Origin: Aphis gossypii
Lineage: Eukaryota > Arthropoda > Insecta > Hemiptera > Aphididae
Length of the DNA: 64,000 bases
Assembly (NCBI RefSeq): GCF_020184175.1
Contig: NC_065532.1
Location: forward strand, 8,060,001-8,124,000
Direction of reading: 5' to 3'
Position numbers and translations under genes: made by a program. This document shows, one piece after another, positions 53,350-64,000 of this stretch. Within the stretch, counting starts at the first letter, position 1. Every line of letters begins with the position of its first letter. The notes below the pieces were generated by a model. That model was not told where the DNA came from and searched no databases. It saw nothing but the letters and a program-made list of their open reading frames with translations.

Positions 53350-55854
53350 CTATAGAAGCTAAATGGCCCGCTGACCTGAAGTATAAATAGAAAAATGACC
53401 ATGCAAATAATGATGTAGAGTAGGTAATGAGAAAATTATACTTTCATAACCTGTATTGTTAATAATACCTAAATAATTGGGATAAAAAATCCACTCCACC
53501 ATTGGGTATACATATTATAACACATAGTTTTTGCTAACCTATTTTTTATACAATATATCAGCGATTCTTAAATTTTTATAGAATAGAGTAGAATCCCAGA
53601 TAAAAGAATTTTAGAAATCGCAGATTCCTTTCCCCTTGGGTTAGGTTACAAAATATAATTCAAATATTGTTTTTTTTTTTTTAAAAATATTTCCCGTTAT
53701 GTGTCCTGGCAAAAACCATTTGATAAAGCCGTCCGGACTCCCAACATAAGTGTACCTACCATATTAATTTGAGCACTTAGCCACAGGAAGTACCCATGTA
53801 CCCATCTAAAATTTATGACCTCAGTCTTAGCAGTGCTGCAGAAGCCCGTCCAACTATAGGTACCTAGGTATGTCCCTAAAATGATTATAGATGTTATTTT
53901 TCGTTTAAACTTAAAAACGAAGGAAGTAAGTTGCTATTATTGTTTTACAAGATAATAACGCTATAAAGAGCAGTATTAATAGTATTAATAGTATTATATA
54001 TGTTTATAATATATTAGGTAGTAATGTCTAAACCATGATTATAGGATAATAGATAAGGCACTAGGCAAATATTAAATCTATTATCCTGGTTATCACGTTA
54101 CAAATCATTAGTTGTTTTAATTATCGTTCACAGTTGAATTCATTATTTTTAACTAGCAATACCTATGTGTTTACTATTTATAAATAATCACCCCCAACTT
54201 TTCTTTTAATAATGAATTTAAGTTTAAATTTTTGAAAATTTAAACTCTTATTTAGGTGGATACTTATAATCATAATAGACCATATTTTCAAATATTTCAA
54301 TTTTTTATTTTATTTAAAGAGTACCTATACAGACTTTTTTTTTTGTAAATAAAAATCAACTTATTTTAGGAAAATCCTATACATTTTTAAGCAGATGTAT
54401 ATTAGATAAATCAAAATTCGAATAAGAGCACATTTTAAGTTTTTAAAATATATACCTACACTAAGAATTATAGTTTTTTAAAACGGTTTTACAAAAATAT
54501 AAAATTAATTAAATTTTATAGATATAATCAATTGTTTATTATATTCCACATTTGTTTCATTTTTTCTAATTTTAAAATGCTAATAAATATTATTTACAAT
54601 TATTTTAAATCGCGTTTGTAAATTTAAGTATATTGTAACGTCGCATAAGCAATTATGGTGAGATGTGGGTGAGATTCCGAATTTCAAATGGCTTAGCTCC
54701 CCTTCCTCTAAATTAAATTATATAATATACATCCATGAACCATGTACATAATATTTGTGGTGTTAGCTACAATGGTTTAAAAAATAATAACTCTTTTCCT
54801 AAAATATTCAACGAAATGTCCACCTATTCTATGTATACTAATAATATTAAAGTTGTTAATAGGCAATAATTATTAGGTTTATTTTATTGATAATATGTGA
54901 CATTTTAAATAGGTACTCATAAATCATAATAATTTAGTACCTATATTATAATTTGTGTAAATGAGTACAATTGCCTCAATTAAAACCCTAAGACTTAAGA
55001 GTATCTAATAACAATTCAGTAATTTGTGTTTATTATTATTGACATTAAACGTAGTTATATGATTACATTTAATTGGGTTAATTAATATTGCAAATTGAAA
55101 TAATTGTTTTCCCTTGTGAAAAAAATACAACTGATATCGCTATTTAATTAAAATCCAAGTCATCAGAATGAATAATTCTTTCTAACTCATAATGTAGCGA
55201 ACATATTATTATGAATATATGTTATCATTTATCATCCAGACAAGTTATCAAATATTATTAAATTCAGTAATAATCATTAATAGGTAGATAATATAAAAAA
55301 ATTGTGCTTGAAATACTTGAATATAAATTATAATATTATCTAAATAACTTATCAAACAATCTGCAAAAATATATACTATTTATTTTTGCAGATTTCTATA
55401 TATATATTATATGGGTACTTTTACATAGGTACCTACATATTAAAAAGCAAATGTCAATTCTATTATAACTTATAAGTAGCTTATTCCTTTGTATTTAAAC
55501 AAAACTAAATGAAAACTTTGTCAATATTTTCGACTTAACAATTAGGTATATAACATGAATATATAATAAATATATTTTATCATATATCTATAAACATTAT
55601 AGATATTTATTACATTTAAGTAGTATTATAATAAGTAGATACCAAAAAATTTAAAAAAATCGTTATTACAAAGAGCTACGGTGGCGTATTTTCTATGTAC
55701 CTATTACTTATTATTATATTTTTACCTATAACTAAAATACAACTATTACTATTATACATTCTAATCATTTATTCCACGCTTTGCTGTTACGACATAAATG
55801 CCTTTTTAATATTTAATTATTTCATTACATATTTTATACCTATTATAATTTATC

Positions 55855-56040
55855 GATTCGGATAAAAGGAACTCGGATAAAAAGTTATGGATTTGCGAAA
55901 TTTCGTGAGTTTCGGATAATAAACTAACATTGTCCATTCGGAAAAACGTGTTCGGGGAAAAAAGTTTCGGGTTTACGAACTTTCGGGTAAAATATTAATC
56001 GGAAAAAATTTCATTCGAAAATTTTGATTTGGGAAAAATA
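55855..56040. repeat. Degenerate quasi-tandem CGGA/T-A-run repeat patch
   Basis: Words such as CGGATAAAA, CGGAAAAA, CGGGGAAAAAAGTTTCGGG and CGGGTAAAA recur about every 15-30 bp, with TTACGAA/TTTGCGAA between them. A related piece (CCGGAAAAAGTT, ATCGGAAT) occurs near 56620-56655. It is probably an old repetitive element rather than coding sequence. Confidence 0.4.
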
Positions 56041-57364
56041 CTGGAAACCAATATTTAAAGTAAATACCTACCGATATTTTAGATATTTTTTATTATGTAC
56101 ATATTTATATTAATATCTTTATTATTATTATGCAAAAATGTAAAATACATGCACTAAATAAAACCAGTTCGGTATTACTTATGTTTATCATTGTATTACT
56201 TATTTTACATAACACACCTATACTCGAATAGCTAACTATCGATAAAACGTCTATTTATAATATATATATATAGGTTTTAAACATGTTTTTTATATTTAAA
56301 GTTGACTTCGCTAAATGTTGTAATTTGAATATTATAACCTGCCAATATTGAATAGTATCGTAATTATCCATTGCATTTGTATTATGCAATTATTTAAATT
56401 AAAACAACAGACTTATAACATTGACCAAATGACTTCCTCTTTATATTATATATTTATATGGGGCATATATTACCTATTATTATTATCTCTGGCGGACATA
56501 AAATGTTTTTTTTCATTCATTATTACTACTGATTAGTGATTACTGTTTTCGCCGGAACAAAATAATATTGTTAATCTTAAAAGTGATGGATAATAATGTT
56601 TATCTAGGTGACCCTTTATACCGGAAAAAGTTATCTGTAGCATTTTTTTATCGGAATATATGCTTATTAAAACACTGTTATAATAAAAAAATATTATAAT
56701 ACTCAATCTACAATTTCTATATTATGCATACCAAAATAAAGTTTCTGTATAGTATATAGAGTATAGACGTATATTTAATAATATTATAATAATATTTGTA
56801 CCTAAAATCGAATACCTACCTATATATAAATAATATCTTATATTGCATTACTTCTTAATAGTTTACACGACGAATGACGATTTATATATTGTTGCATTAA
56901 ATCGTATTATACAAAAATAGTCAACACTTATATGTGTTGTAAGAGCACCTTGGCAAGGACCAATTTTTCCTGATTTATAAATTTATGTTATGGAAAAACA
57001 CAGTGGCCTAACATTTAATATTTCTATACAAATAAAAATAAATATATAATATAATATATATATAAGTACAAATTAAAATCATTGATTTTACGTACAAAAA
57101 TTAGTACAGCTATACTGAACTACTTAATATATTTCTCATCTACTTAGGTAGATATAATTGGTACATATTGTATTTTTATAAGAAATCCTAATCTAACAAA
57201 GAACTTCTTTTTATATTTATATTTCATTTTTTTTTAATTAATATTATCACAAATGTAAAGTATAGTGTATACTCAATACTTAAATTTTATGCACTGTAAT
57301 TACTAATTACTAATTTTTAAATGTACACGATTAAATGCAGTATTGCAATAAATACGCACAAATG

Positions 57365-57540
57365 TTTAGCTATATGTATGTTTGTCCGAAAAAGTTTCGA
57401 AACAGATGAATCGATTTTGACGAGGTTTTCACAAGTATTGTGTTATATATTTCAAGTGTAGCAAACCGGAGAATGGTAGATAGACCCAATTAAAAAAGAT
57501 TAATTTTAACCAGATGGAGTCGGATAATACAGCTTGAATT
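57365..57540. repeat. Probable interspersed-repeat remnant
   Basis: The phrase GTATGTTTGTCCGAAAAAG...GAATCGATTTTGACGAGGTTTTCAC resembles a sequence type that recurs in insect genomes beside Helitron or LINE remnants. This is from memory only. No ends or target duplications were identified. Confidence 0.3.
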
Positions 57541-58437
57541 TTAATAATTTATTAATAATAAAATAATATAATTAAAATATTAATAACCAATATGAGTAAT
57601 AAATATCTAGTTATCAAAATATTGAATGCATTAATGCTTGTTATATTATAAATAATCACTAAAAAGTATATCTTTATTCTTTACTTAATTTACTCATAAA
57701 ATATAATTCATATTTGTGATTTACGAATAATACAAATAATAAAATAAACCAATAATTTAAAATTTTATTTTATTACTTATATTTAAAAAAAATATAAATA
57801 TTTATTAAAATAATATTTACTTACTTTTCAGTTCAATTATTGTAATCTAAAACCAAACAACGTATTATTTCATATGAGCGCATATATACATATCATACTC
57901 ACTACTCACGATGGACTGTAGTCAGAAACGGATATGTGTTCCATCTTCCATCCGTTTGCACATAATATAAATTATACAATAATAAATTAAGTATTATAAT
58001 ATACATTGTTGCACTTCAGCTCTCTCTGTTGATCATTAATTGCAAACTGTAGTTTAAACGATTTGATAGACTTATGTCGAATCGCGTGAAATATTGATAA
58101 ATGTTAAATTAAACGGTTATTTAATTTATTGGACCAACCATGGGTGATGACTGATGAGTCCAAATCCTATTTGAGGGACCATTATCTTGCTATTAATTTA
58201 TTTAATATTTAATAAATGATGATTATTAACTCAACCCGGCTTTGAATATGGAAAGCATTAAATAAAGATAATTATATTTATTTAAATGATTTTCAAACGT
58301 GTGTTGGGCGAAGTATATTCAATATTGTATAATAAAAACATTTAAAAAAACGAGTATAAGAATAAATAATAAATAATAATATTATAGAAAACATTTACAA
58401 TTTAAATAGGTTTTTTTTTTATCAAATTTAACAATGA

Positions 58438-58457
58438 TATGGGGATATATCCCCATA
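58438..58457. repeat. Perfect 20-bp palindrome
   Basis: TATGGGGATATATCCCCATA equals its own reverse complement. It has no loop, so it is a palindromic site rather than an RNA hairpin. Function unknown. Confidence 0.6.
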
Positions 58458-59914
58458 CTTCCTCCCTATAATTACCCCAATGTTTTACTTAAGTACCGCT
58501 AGAACCACGTTTATATATTAGATAGAAATACAAAATCTATAATATTTGATATCTATATAACTATTAATAACATCAAAAAGCTTCATAGCTTCATCTGTAT
58601 TCTCATTTAATTAAATTTATAAAATTATTTTGGATTTCGAGCAGACTGCAGAGTATAAATGTATTGATTTAAAAATGACGTATTTATGACTTAATGTATT
58701 ATCTGTATGTGTGTTACACTTAGAGTGAAGGTAGTTGAAAAATAATCCTCGATCTTCAATTTGGTTTTAAATAAGCGACAATTATGGCAACCGATATTTC
58801 TTACATCCTCCTCAGTCCTCACATATGTATATACAATTATATATATACAATGTTTTTAATAGTTATATAATATAAATTATTATATCATATTAAATCATTA
58901 GCAACGAAAATTTGTCATTTTTGAAATAAGCATTGACATAGTTGGTTATTTATAGCCAAATAATACCTATGTAAACTATATTTTATATAGTATTATATTA
59001 CGTATTATATACACATATTGACATATATTTATGTATAATATAACTTAACCTATAGATAATAAGTATAATATTATTAAAAATACTTAGTAATTGAATAAGA
59101 AAAAAAGATATATATACAAAAGTATAAGAAAACTTGTGTGTCTGAAGATTTAGCTTATATTTGTAGAACTTAGAAGTAGTAGGCTAAAAATACATATTTT
59201 TTAAAATGAGATAGATATGAGATATCTCATGTCCCACACAACCATTTAAGCACTGTACATAACATTGATAAACTCTTAAATCTAATATTACATATATTGT
59301 ATATATACTATTTATCTTTATACATACTACATCCCTATGTAGTACCTACTACCTACATAATTATAGTATTATTATGATACATTTATAAACGTACTTACTA
59401 CTTATAGAACCTAGAATTTAAATTATGGAGTAATTAAATCAAATAGTTTTGATATAATCAAATATTATTCGGAACTTCGGTAGATAGACAAAGACAACTA
59501 TACGTAAAATTAAATCTATATTGGATAATATTTTAATACAGAATATTATATTAAAATTTCTTTAAATACCTTCTCAATATTTCTTATACTAAGTAAATTA
59601 ATAAGCCATGTTATATTATTATATATTTTTATGTACATATTACATAACATAGTTACCTATAACTTGTAGTATATCGGAACTTTAGTAGATACCTGAGTAA
59701 GTCACAAGAGTTGATTTAGTTGCCTATCTAATTGTATACACAGCAATATTTTTTACATTATTAGTTATTAAATAATGCTTTTACGGTATACAATTGCAAA
59801 TTACAATATACCAGCTCTTGCATTCCTTGTCATCGTTTTATAACCGTTTTTTCTTCTTATTTACATATAAATTTGTTATAATCAAGGAAATGATTTTCCA
59901 GTGTTTAAATATAT

Positions 59915-60290
59915 TTATTCATCTTCGCCAGACAAATATTTCATCATTACTATTCTAAACGTTTTATCGTTAACATCGGCATCAATATAATACATGCATA
60001 AACTATGTCGACCAAATCCTTGCCCGAGATGAACACGTCTAAAAATTGCGGTTTGGGACTGGAGAAAACGTACGGTTCGATGCCAAACGTCGCCGAATTC
60101 TACTACAATAACAACTAACTGACAGTGAAGCATGCGTCTGCAGGAAGAAATCGTCGTTAACAACGATGGTTTAGCTGCTATAGAAGATAAACCGAAACGC
60201 CGATCTTTATATATTAACGTTTTAAAAGATTTATGAGGACGTTATGAAAACGATTTCGAAGAGAGACTGTCTATATAGACAAAAAAAGAA
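59915..60290. pseudogene. Coding-like relic, family not recognised
   Basis: About 375 bp with balanced composition and coding-like texture in AT-rich DNA. The minus strand is open for 82 codons (60163-59915). The plus strand has short open runs interrupted by stops: one from the ATG at 60002 to a TAA at 60117, and one from the ATG at 60131 with a charged stretch (EDKPKRRSLYINVLKDL) before a TGA. No splice signals make a coherent exon. It could be a decayed processed gene, a transposon remnant or an isolated exon. I cannot name a parent. Confidence 0.3.
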
Positions 60291-62640
60291 ACATATGATT
60301 GTCACAGAAATAGCCATATACCTAGTAATAAGTAATAATACGTTATCACAAATCGCGACTTTTGGCAATTTTATTATTACAAAGTCACAAAGATATAGGT
60401 ATTTATAATAGTACTTCTTGCCGACCATGCATAAAATACATTATTATAACAATAATAAGCTTGTATAATTAGTATATTTTTGTTTTATGCATCAAAGGTA
60501 AATATATGACTATATAGTATATATATATGTGTTCTGTAGAAGAATACACACATATTACACGATGCATAATATAATATATGAATTATGGTCGATTTATTTC
60601 GTATAGGTATTATAATAGGTGCGGAATAATTTTCATATTTATGAAAACATTGAAAACTTTCGTTCGTACTACGATTGAAGAATTTAAGGGCAGATTATAG
60701 GAAAGTTAATAATCGACAAACTAATGGAAACTGCATGTGTTATAACTTTCAACAAGAAAAATGCAAATATATGTAAAATAAAAAAGTACAAAAATGAATA
60801 AAATGCACCAAAATTACTAAAAAATGACCGTAAAGCATAAAATCCCCTGAAAATCCAAAAATTGTACCATTAAATTCCATACATCATGAATCAAATTTCT
60901 GTATTGACGAGCCTTGACTGTGAGCATTAGAAAAAAAGATGCAAATGCAAATCAAGTTCTGGGCCCTAATTATTACATATTTTTCAACTATATAATTTCT
61001 GCAGAGTTCTGAAAAAATAGGTACCTATTTGTAAAAAATATAATATAACTTAATAGCTTTGAATTTACCTATATCATTGCATTATCTTATCTTTTTATTT
61101 ATTTCAATTATGAATTTTAAAAAAGATGGTTAATTGACTTATCTAATGATAACTGATTTTATTTTATAAGATATTATCTATAGCCTTTAGAACCAACTTG
61201 ACCAGCTTCACTAAATAAGCGTTAGTAAGAAATACTTGGTGCCATTACACTTAAATATTTTTTTTTTTACTTGGAAATTTATGGATATATTTTCTCATTG
61301 TCTGTCCACCATAATAAAGGATCTTGATTATGGCATATTTAATTTTAAACTGTTATATAATCATATATTTACATTTATACAAGTTTTATTTTGTCTTAGA
61401 TCAAAAATTGATATCTTTGATAATATCTATTATGCTTGCCTGACCTTTTATTTTCATTAAATCGTATAAGGTGGTAGGGTTTTTTTACTTATCTCAGTAA
61501 AATCTGACTCATTTTATTCTTCTCACATACAATTTAAAATACATTTTACTAATCGATTAGCAATTGACTCGATTATGTTTTTTCCACCACAACATACGTC
61601 AGTTACCTATTGATTAAAGTGGTTAAAATGTTTACACTTTACTCAATTCACTATTAAAAAACACGTTACATTCTCAAAACCCCGATTTATTATAAATAAC
61701 TTTTACTAAATAATTAATATTCCCGCAGTCGTATCAATAAATAATTTATTATAAATAGGGGTAATTTCTTTTCTAAACATTTTTCCCAGTTTTGATCCTG
61801 TTATTTTGAATAACAAGTGTTTTGAAACGGAAAATTATCCCGAAATTAAACTTAAATAATTTGTGTTAACTATTTTGTCATTTACTAAATATTTCTAGTA
61901 GAAAACTGATAAATGATAAATGGATTTATTTGATTATTTGATTAAATGATGGATTTTATTTTAAAATTATCTCCCACCTGGTGACGACAATCATTGATGA
62001 TTAAATAAACTTTCATTGTTTTTCCGTTTTCAAAATTTTTCCTATCAAATCGTTCATATTTCTTGTTGTACAAATAATGTATCAATAATAATAAAATCGA
62101 ACAGTTCAGTATAATAGAAATATTAACTATAAAAACTAAGAAAATATTTAAAATACTTGAAAGTTAGTATATGACTGCCGTAGTTAGATGGCCGTCATCA
62201 TTTAACATCTTTATCTGTCTCGAAAACACTCCAGCATTATACGTGTGTGTGGCATGAATGTAAGACATATTGAAAATATTTAATGTGCAAACTGCAAATC
62301 ATATTTTTAGACTAGACAACGTTACATTACACATTTGACATTACATACTTCACTTAAGAACTGCCTATACTGTTGCGATATGCCAATATTGTGTTATTTA
62401 TTTTCGACCATAAAATTATTATCATGTCATTTAATAGCTATTTTAAATAATAATCTTTTTCATACCTGAACATATTACATTTCTCCAGTGCGTGCGTATG
62501 TGAGTTGGCATTATACAAATGTTAAGTCAGCGACATGGTTGCTGCAATGGTTGTAGGTACTAGTCTAGAAAAACTGAAATCATGGTAATTAAATAATATT
62601 GTAATTTGTATCACCTACTGTATTTATTAACTTTATTTTA
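60291..62640. other. AT-rich intergenic or intronic DNA
   Basis: No supported gene. A segment near 60930-60975 (TGCAAATCAAGTTCTGGGCCCTAATTATTAC) looks like a transposon end, but no partner end was found. Confidence 0.4.
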
Positions 62641-63490
62641 TTTAAAAAATGTAAAAACCGCGTCATCCTGCTGCCGTCCTGCCGATGATGACTAATGAGT
62701 TGGTACTAACCGTCCAGTGTGTTGGAAGCACTGTACGCTGTGTTGTGTGATGGCCGGGTGGCGGTGTCGGCGACCTGAGCCGACCACTTACGACGGCGAC
62801 GTCGCGAAGGGATTTCTATTATTTTATTATTATTATTTTTCTTTTTGTGTTGATTTCTGTACGGGAAAGAGCCACCAATCCGATCTCAGCAACTCGAAAC
62901 GCCGTCGCTATCTTTTCACCTACAGTTCGTTTTTTCGTCTTTCGCGCCTGACGCACAAGCAAGCACGACGAATCGTGTTCGCCCGCTGTTTGTCAAGTCC
63001 GGCCATCATTCACACTTCTCACTCGTCCTGTTATTATAACAAAACGCCGCTCTCTAAAATAATTTTAATCCTAGCTTCTACTAGTTCCCGCACAGACGAC
63101 ATCGGTGCACGTACTTAAGACAGCCTAGTTTGGTTGCTCGTCTCTAAAATTTTCTCTGTATTTTGATTTGTTTGGCGCACGTTTACGATCGCACGCCGCC
63201 ATCGGATCCGTTTAAAAAAAACCGTAAGTATGTAGTTTCCGTCGTTATTGTTTTTATTGTTGTTATTGCATTTTTTGGCATCGTCGTCCGGTGGGCACAT
63301 GTGCGCTACGGACATTCGGTACGCGCCCCGCCGTCCGTCGATGACCGCATGTTTATCGTTGCTTACACTCTCCACACCGACAGTCGACAACGCTTCTCCA
63401 ACATTTCGTTGTTCAATGACTGCCGCCTCCCTTCTCACTGCACCGTCCTGCGCTTGAGAAACGTCTCGTATTGAGTTCGTTGAGTGTTAA
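62640..63490. promoter_or_regulatory. CpG-rich island, possible divergent promoter with first exons on both strands
   Basis: About 850 bp of GC- and CpG-rich sequence flanked by AT-rich DNA. It has a consensus plus-strand donor (AAACC|GTAAGTATG, exon end 63222) and a consensus minus-strand donor (GCCGTC|GTAAGTGG, exon end 62792). The minus-strand exon is a candidate untranslated first exon of SPARC, which needs one upstream of 53088. The plus-strand exon would start a gene running out of the window to the right. Open frames here (62717-63118 plus, 63115-63438 minus, 63163-63474 plus) overlap each other on both strands and lack recognisable domains, so I do not call proteins. Confidence 0.45.
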
Positions 63491-64000
63491 CCGATCCGAC
63501 AGGATAACGTCGAAATGCGTACAATATTGATCCTCTAAACGGTTTCTTGTTATGTACATGAATCGTCATTGTTGATTTGGCGTTGCCTAAACCTTATCAA
63601 ACGTATTCAATCATATTTTTTCCCCTTCGATATTCATTAGACATGCTCAAAATCTTGTTAACCCAAAACACAATATGCGATGATTGTTCTAGTCATTTGT
63701 TATTTTAGCTACTGATTTTGAAAACATTGTTACAAAATGTTATTCTTGATTTGATGTAGGTACTTGAATTTCGAAAATTTACTTTTAAATGTTGATAATC
63801 AAGTTTAATGACTACCCATGATAGATAGTGCATACTATAATTAAAATACATGTATTAAATTATTAATATACCTAATCTTATAAATTGGTATTAAAATCAT
63901 TTGTACCTATTGCAATGAAAACAAAAATCATAGTAGGTACCTGTACATTTAGTAAATAAATTACGTTTTATTAATTACTTAGTAATATTATTTATTTAAT
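63491..64000. other. AT-rich flank at the right edge
   Basis: Composition falls back to AT-rich DNA after the island. No exon or repeat is recognised. If the plus-strand donor at 63223 is real, this is the start of its intron. Confidence 0.4.

Larger units (their letters stand above)
53089..59914. other. AT-rich DNA upstream of the SPARC coding exons, probably its first intron
   Basis: No coding exon is supported. Contents include an imperfect GC-rich foldback near 53318-53349, a degenerate CGG-A-run repeat patch near 55855-56040, a repeat-like segment near 57365-57540 and a perfect palindrome at 58438-58457. If SPARC starts at the 62.8-kb island, all of this is intron. Confidence 0.45.

Noticed and set aside
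62717..63474. Several overlapping 70-130 codon open frames on both strands
   Set aside because: GC-rich DNA has few stops. None has a domain, and they contradict each other; a promoter or untranslated exon explains them better.
1..64000. tRNA, rRNA, CRISPR or bacterial-type operon signals
   Set aside because: I saw no tRNA B-box-like GGTTCGANTCC with a matching fold, no regularly spaced repeats and no intronless gene clusters.

Overview
This window reads as nuclear DNA of an insect, most likely an aphid. The DNA is strongly AT-rich, genes are split by GT-AG introns, promoters stand out as small CpG-rich islands, and short TAGGTACCTAC-like words recur throughout. The species call is an inference; the intron-exon structure is read directly from the sequence. 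I see no bacterial, viral or CRISPR content.

Four protein-coding genes can be built exon by exon. (1) 6254-18848, minus: a class-1 ATP8B-type P4-ATPase (phospholipid flippase), 22 coding exons, 1199 aa, with a 19-nt first coding exon beside a CpG-rich promoter at about 18.86-19.06 kb. (2) 28433-38740, minus: glutamine--fructose-6-phosphate aminotransferase (GFAT), 13 coding exons, about 680 aa. One base appears to be missing in its third exon, which breaks the frame. (3) 47622-53072, minus: SPARC/osteonectin, 7 coding exons, 299 aa, with an upstream untranslated exon. (4) 48828-50850, plus: mitochondrial NAD kinase 2 (NADK2), 3 exons, 376 aa, lying entirely inside an intron of SPARC on the opposite strand. 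Its start codon abuts the SPARC splice acceptor.

The genes have unrelated jobs: membrane lipid asymmetry, hexosamine/chitin precursor synthesis, extracellular matrix, and mitochondrial NADP supply. There is no operon-like logic. The SPARC/NADK2 nesting is the one real structural interaction.

The remainder is intergenic or intronic AT-rich DNA. It holds several identifiable insertions: a 209-bp hAT-type MITE with a perfect 8-bp target duplication inside the flippase gene (13926-14134), a second hAT-like element (about 19840-20470), a long-inverted-repeat element (3255-3981), and a poly-A-tailed retroposed fragment (52122-52284) whose target duplication copied a SPARC 5' splice site. Two further CpG-rich islands (about 44.32-45.85 kb and 62.64-63.49 kb) look like promoters or first exons of transcripts I cannot assign. 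I found no convincing previously undescribed system. The best leads are the SPARC splice-site duplication, the SPARC/NADK2 overlap and the GFAT frameshift.
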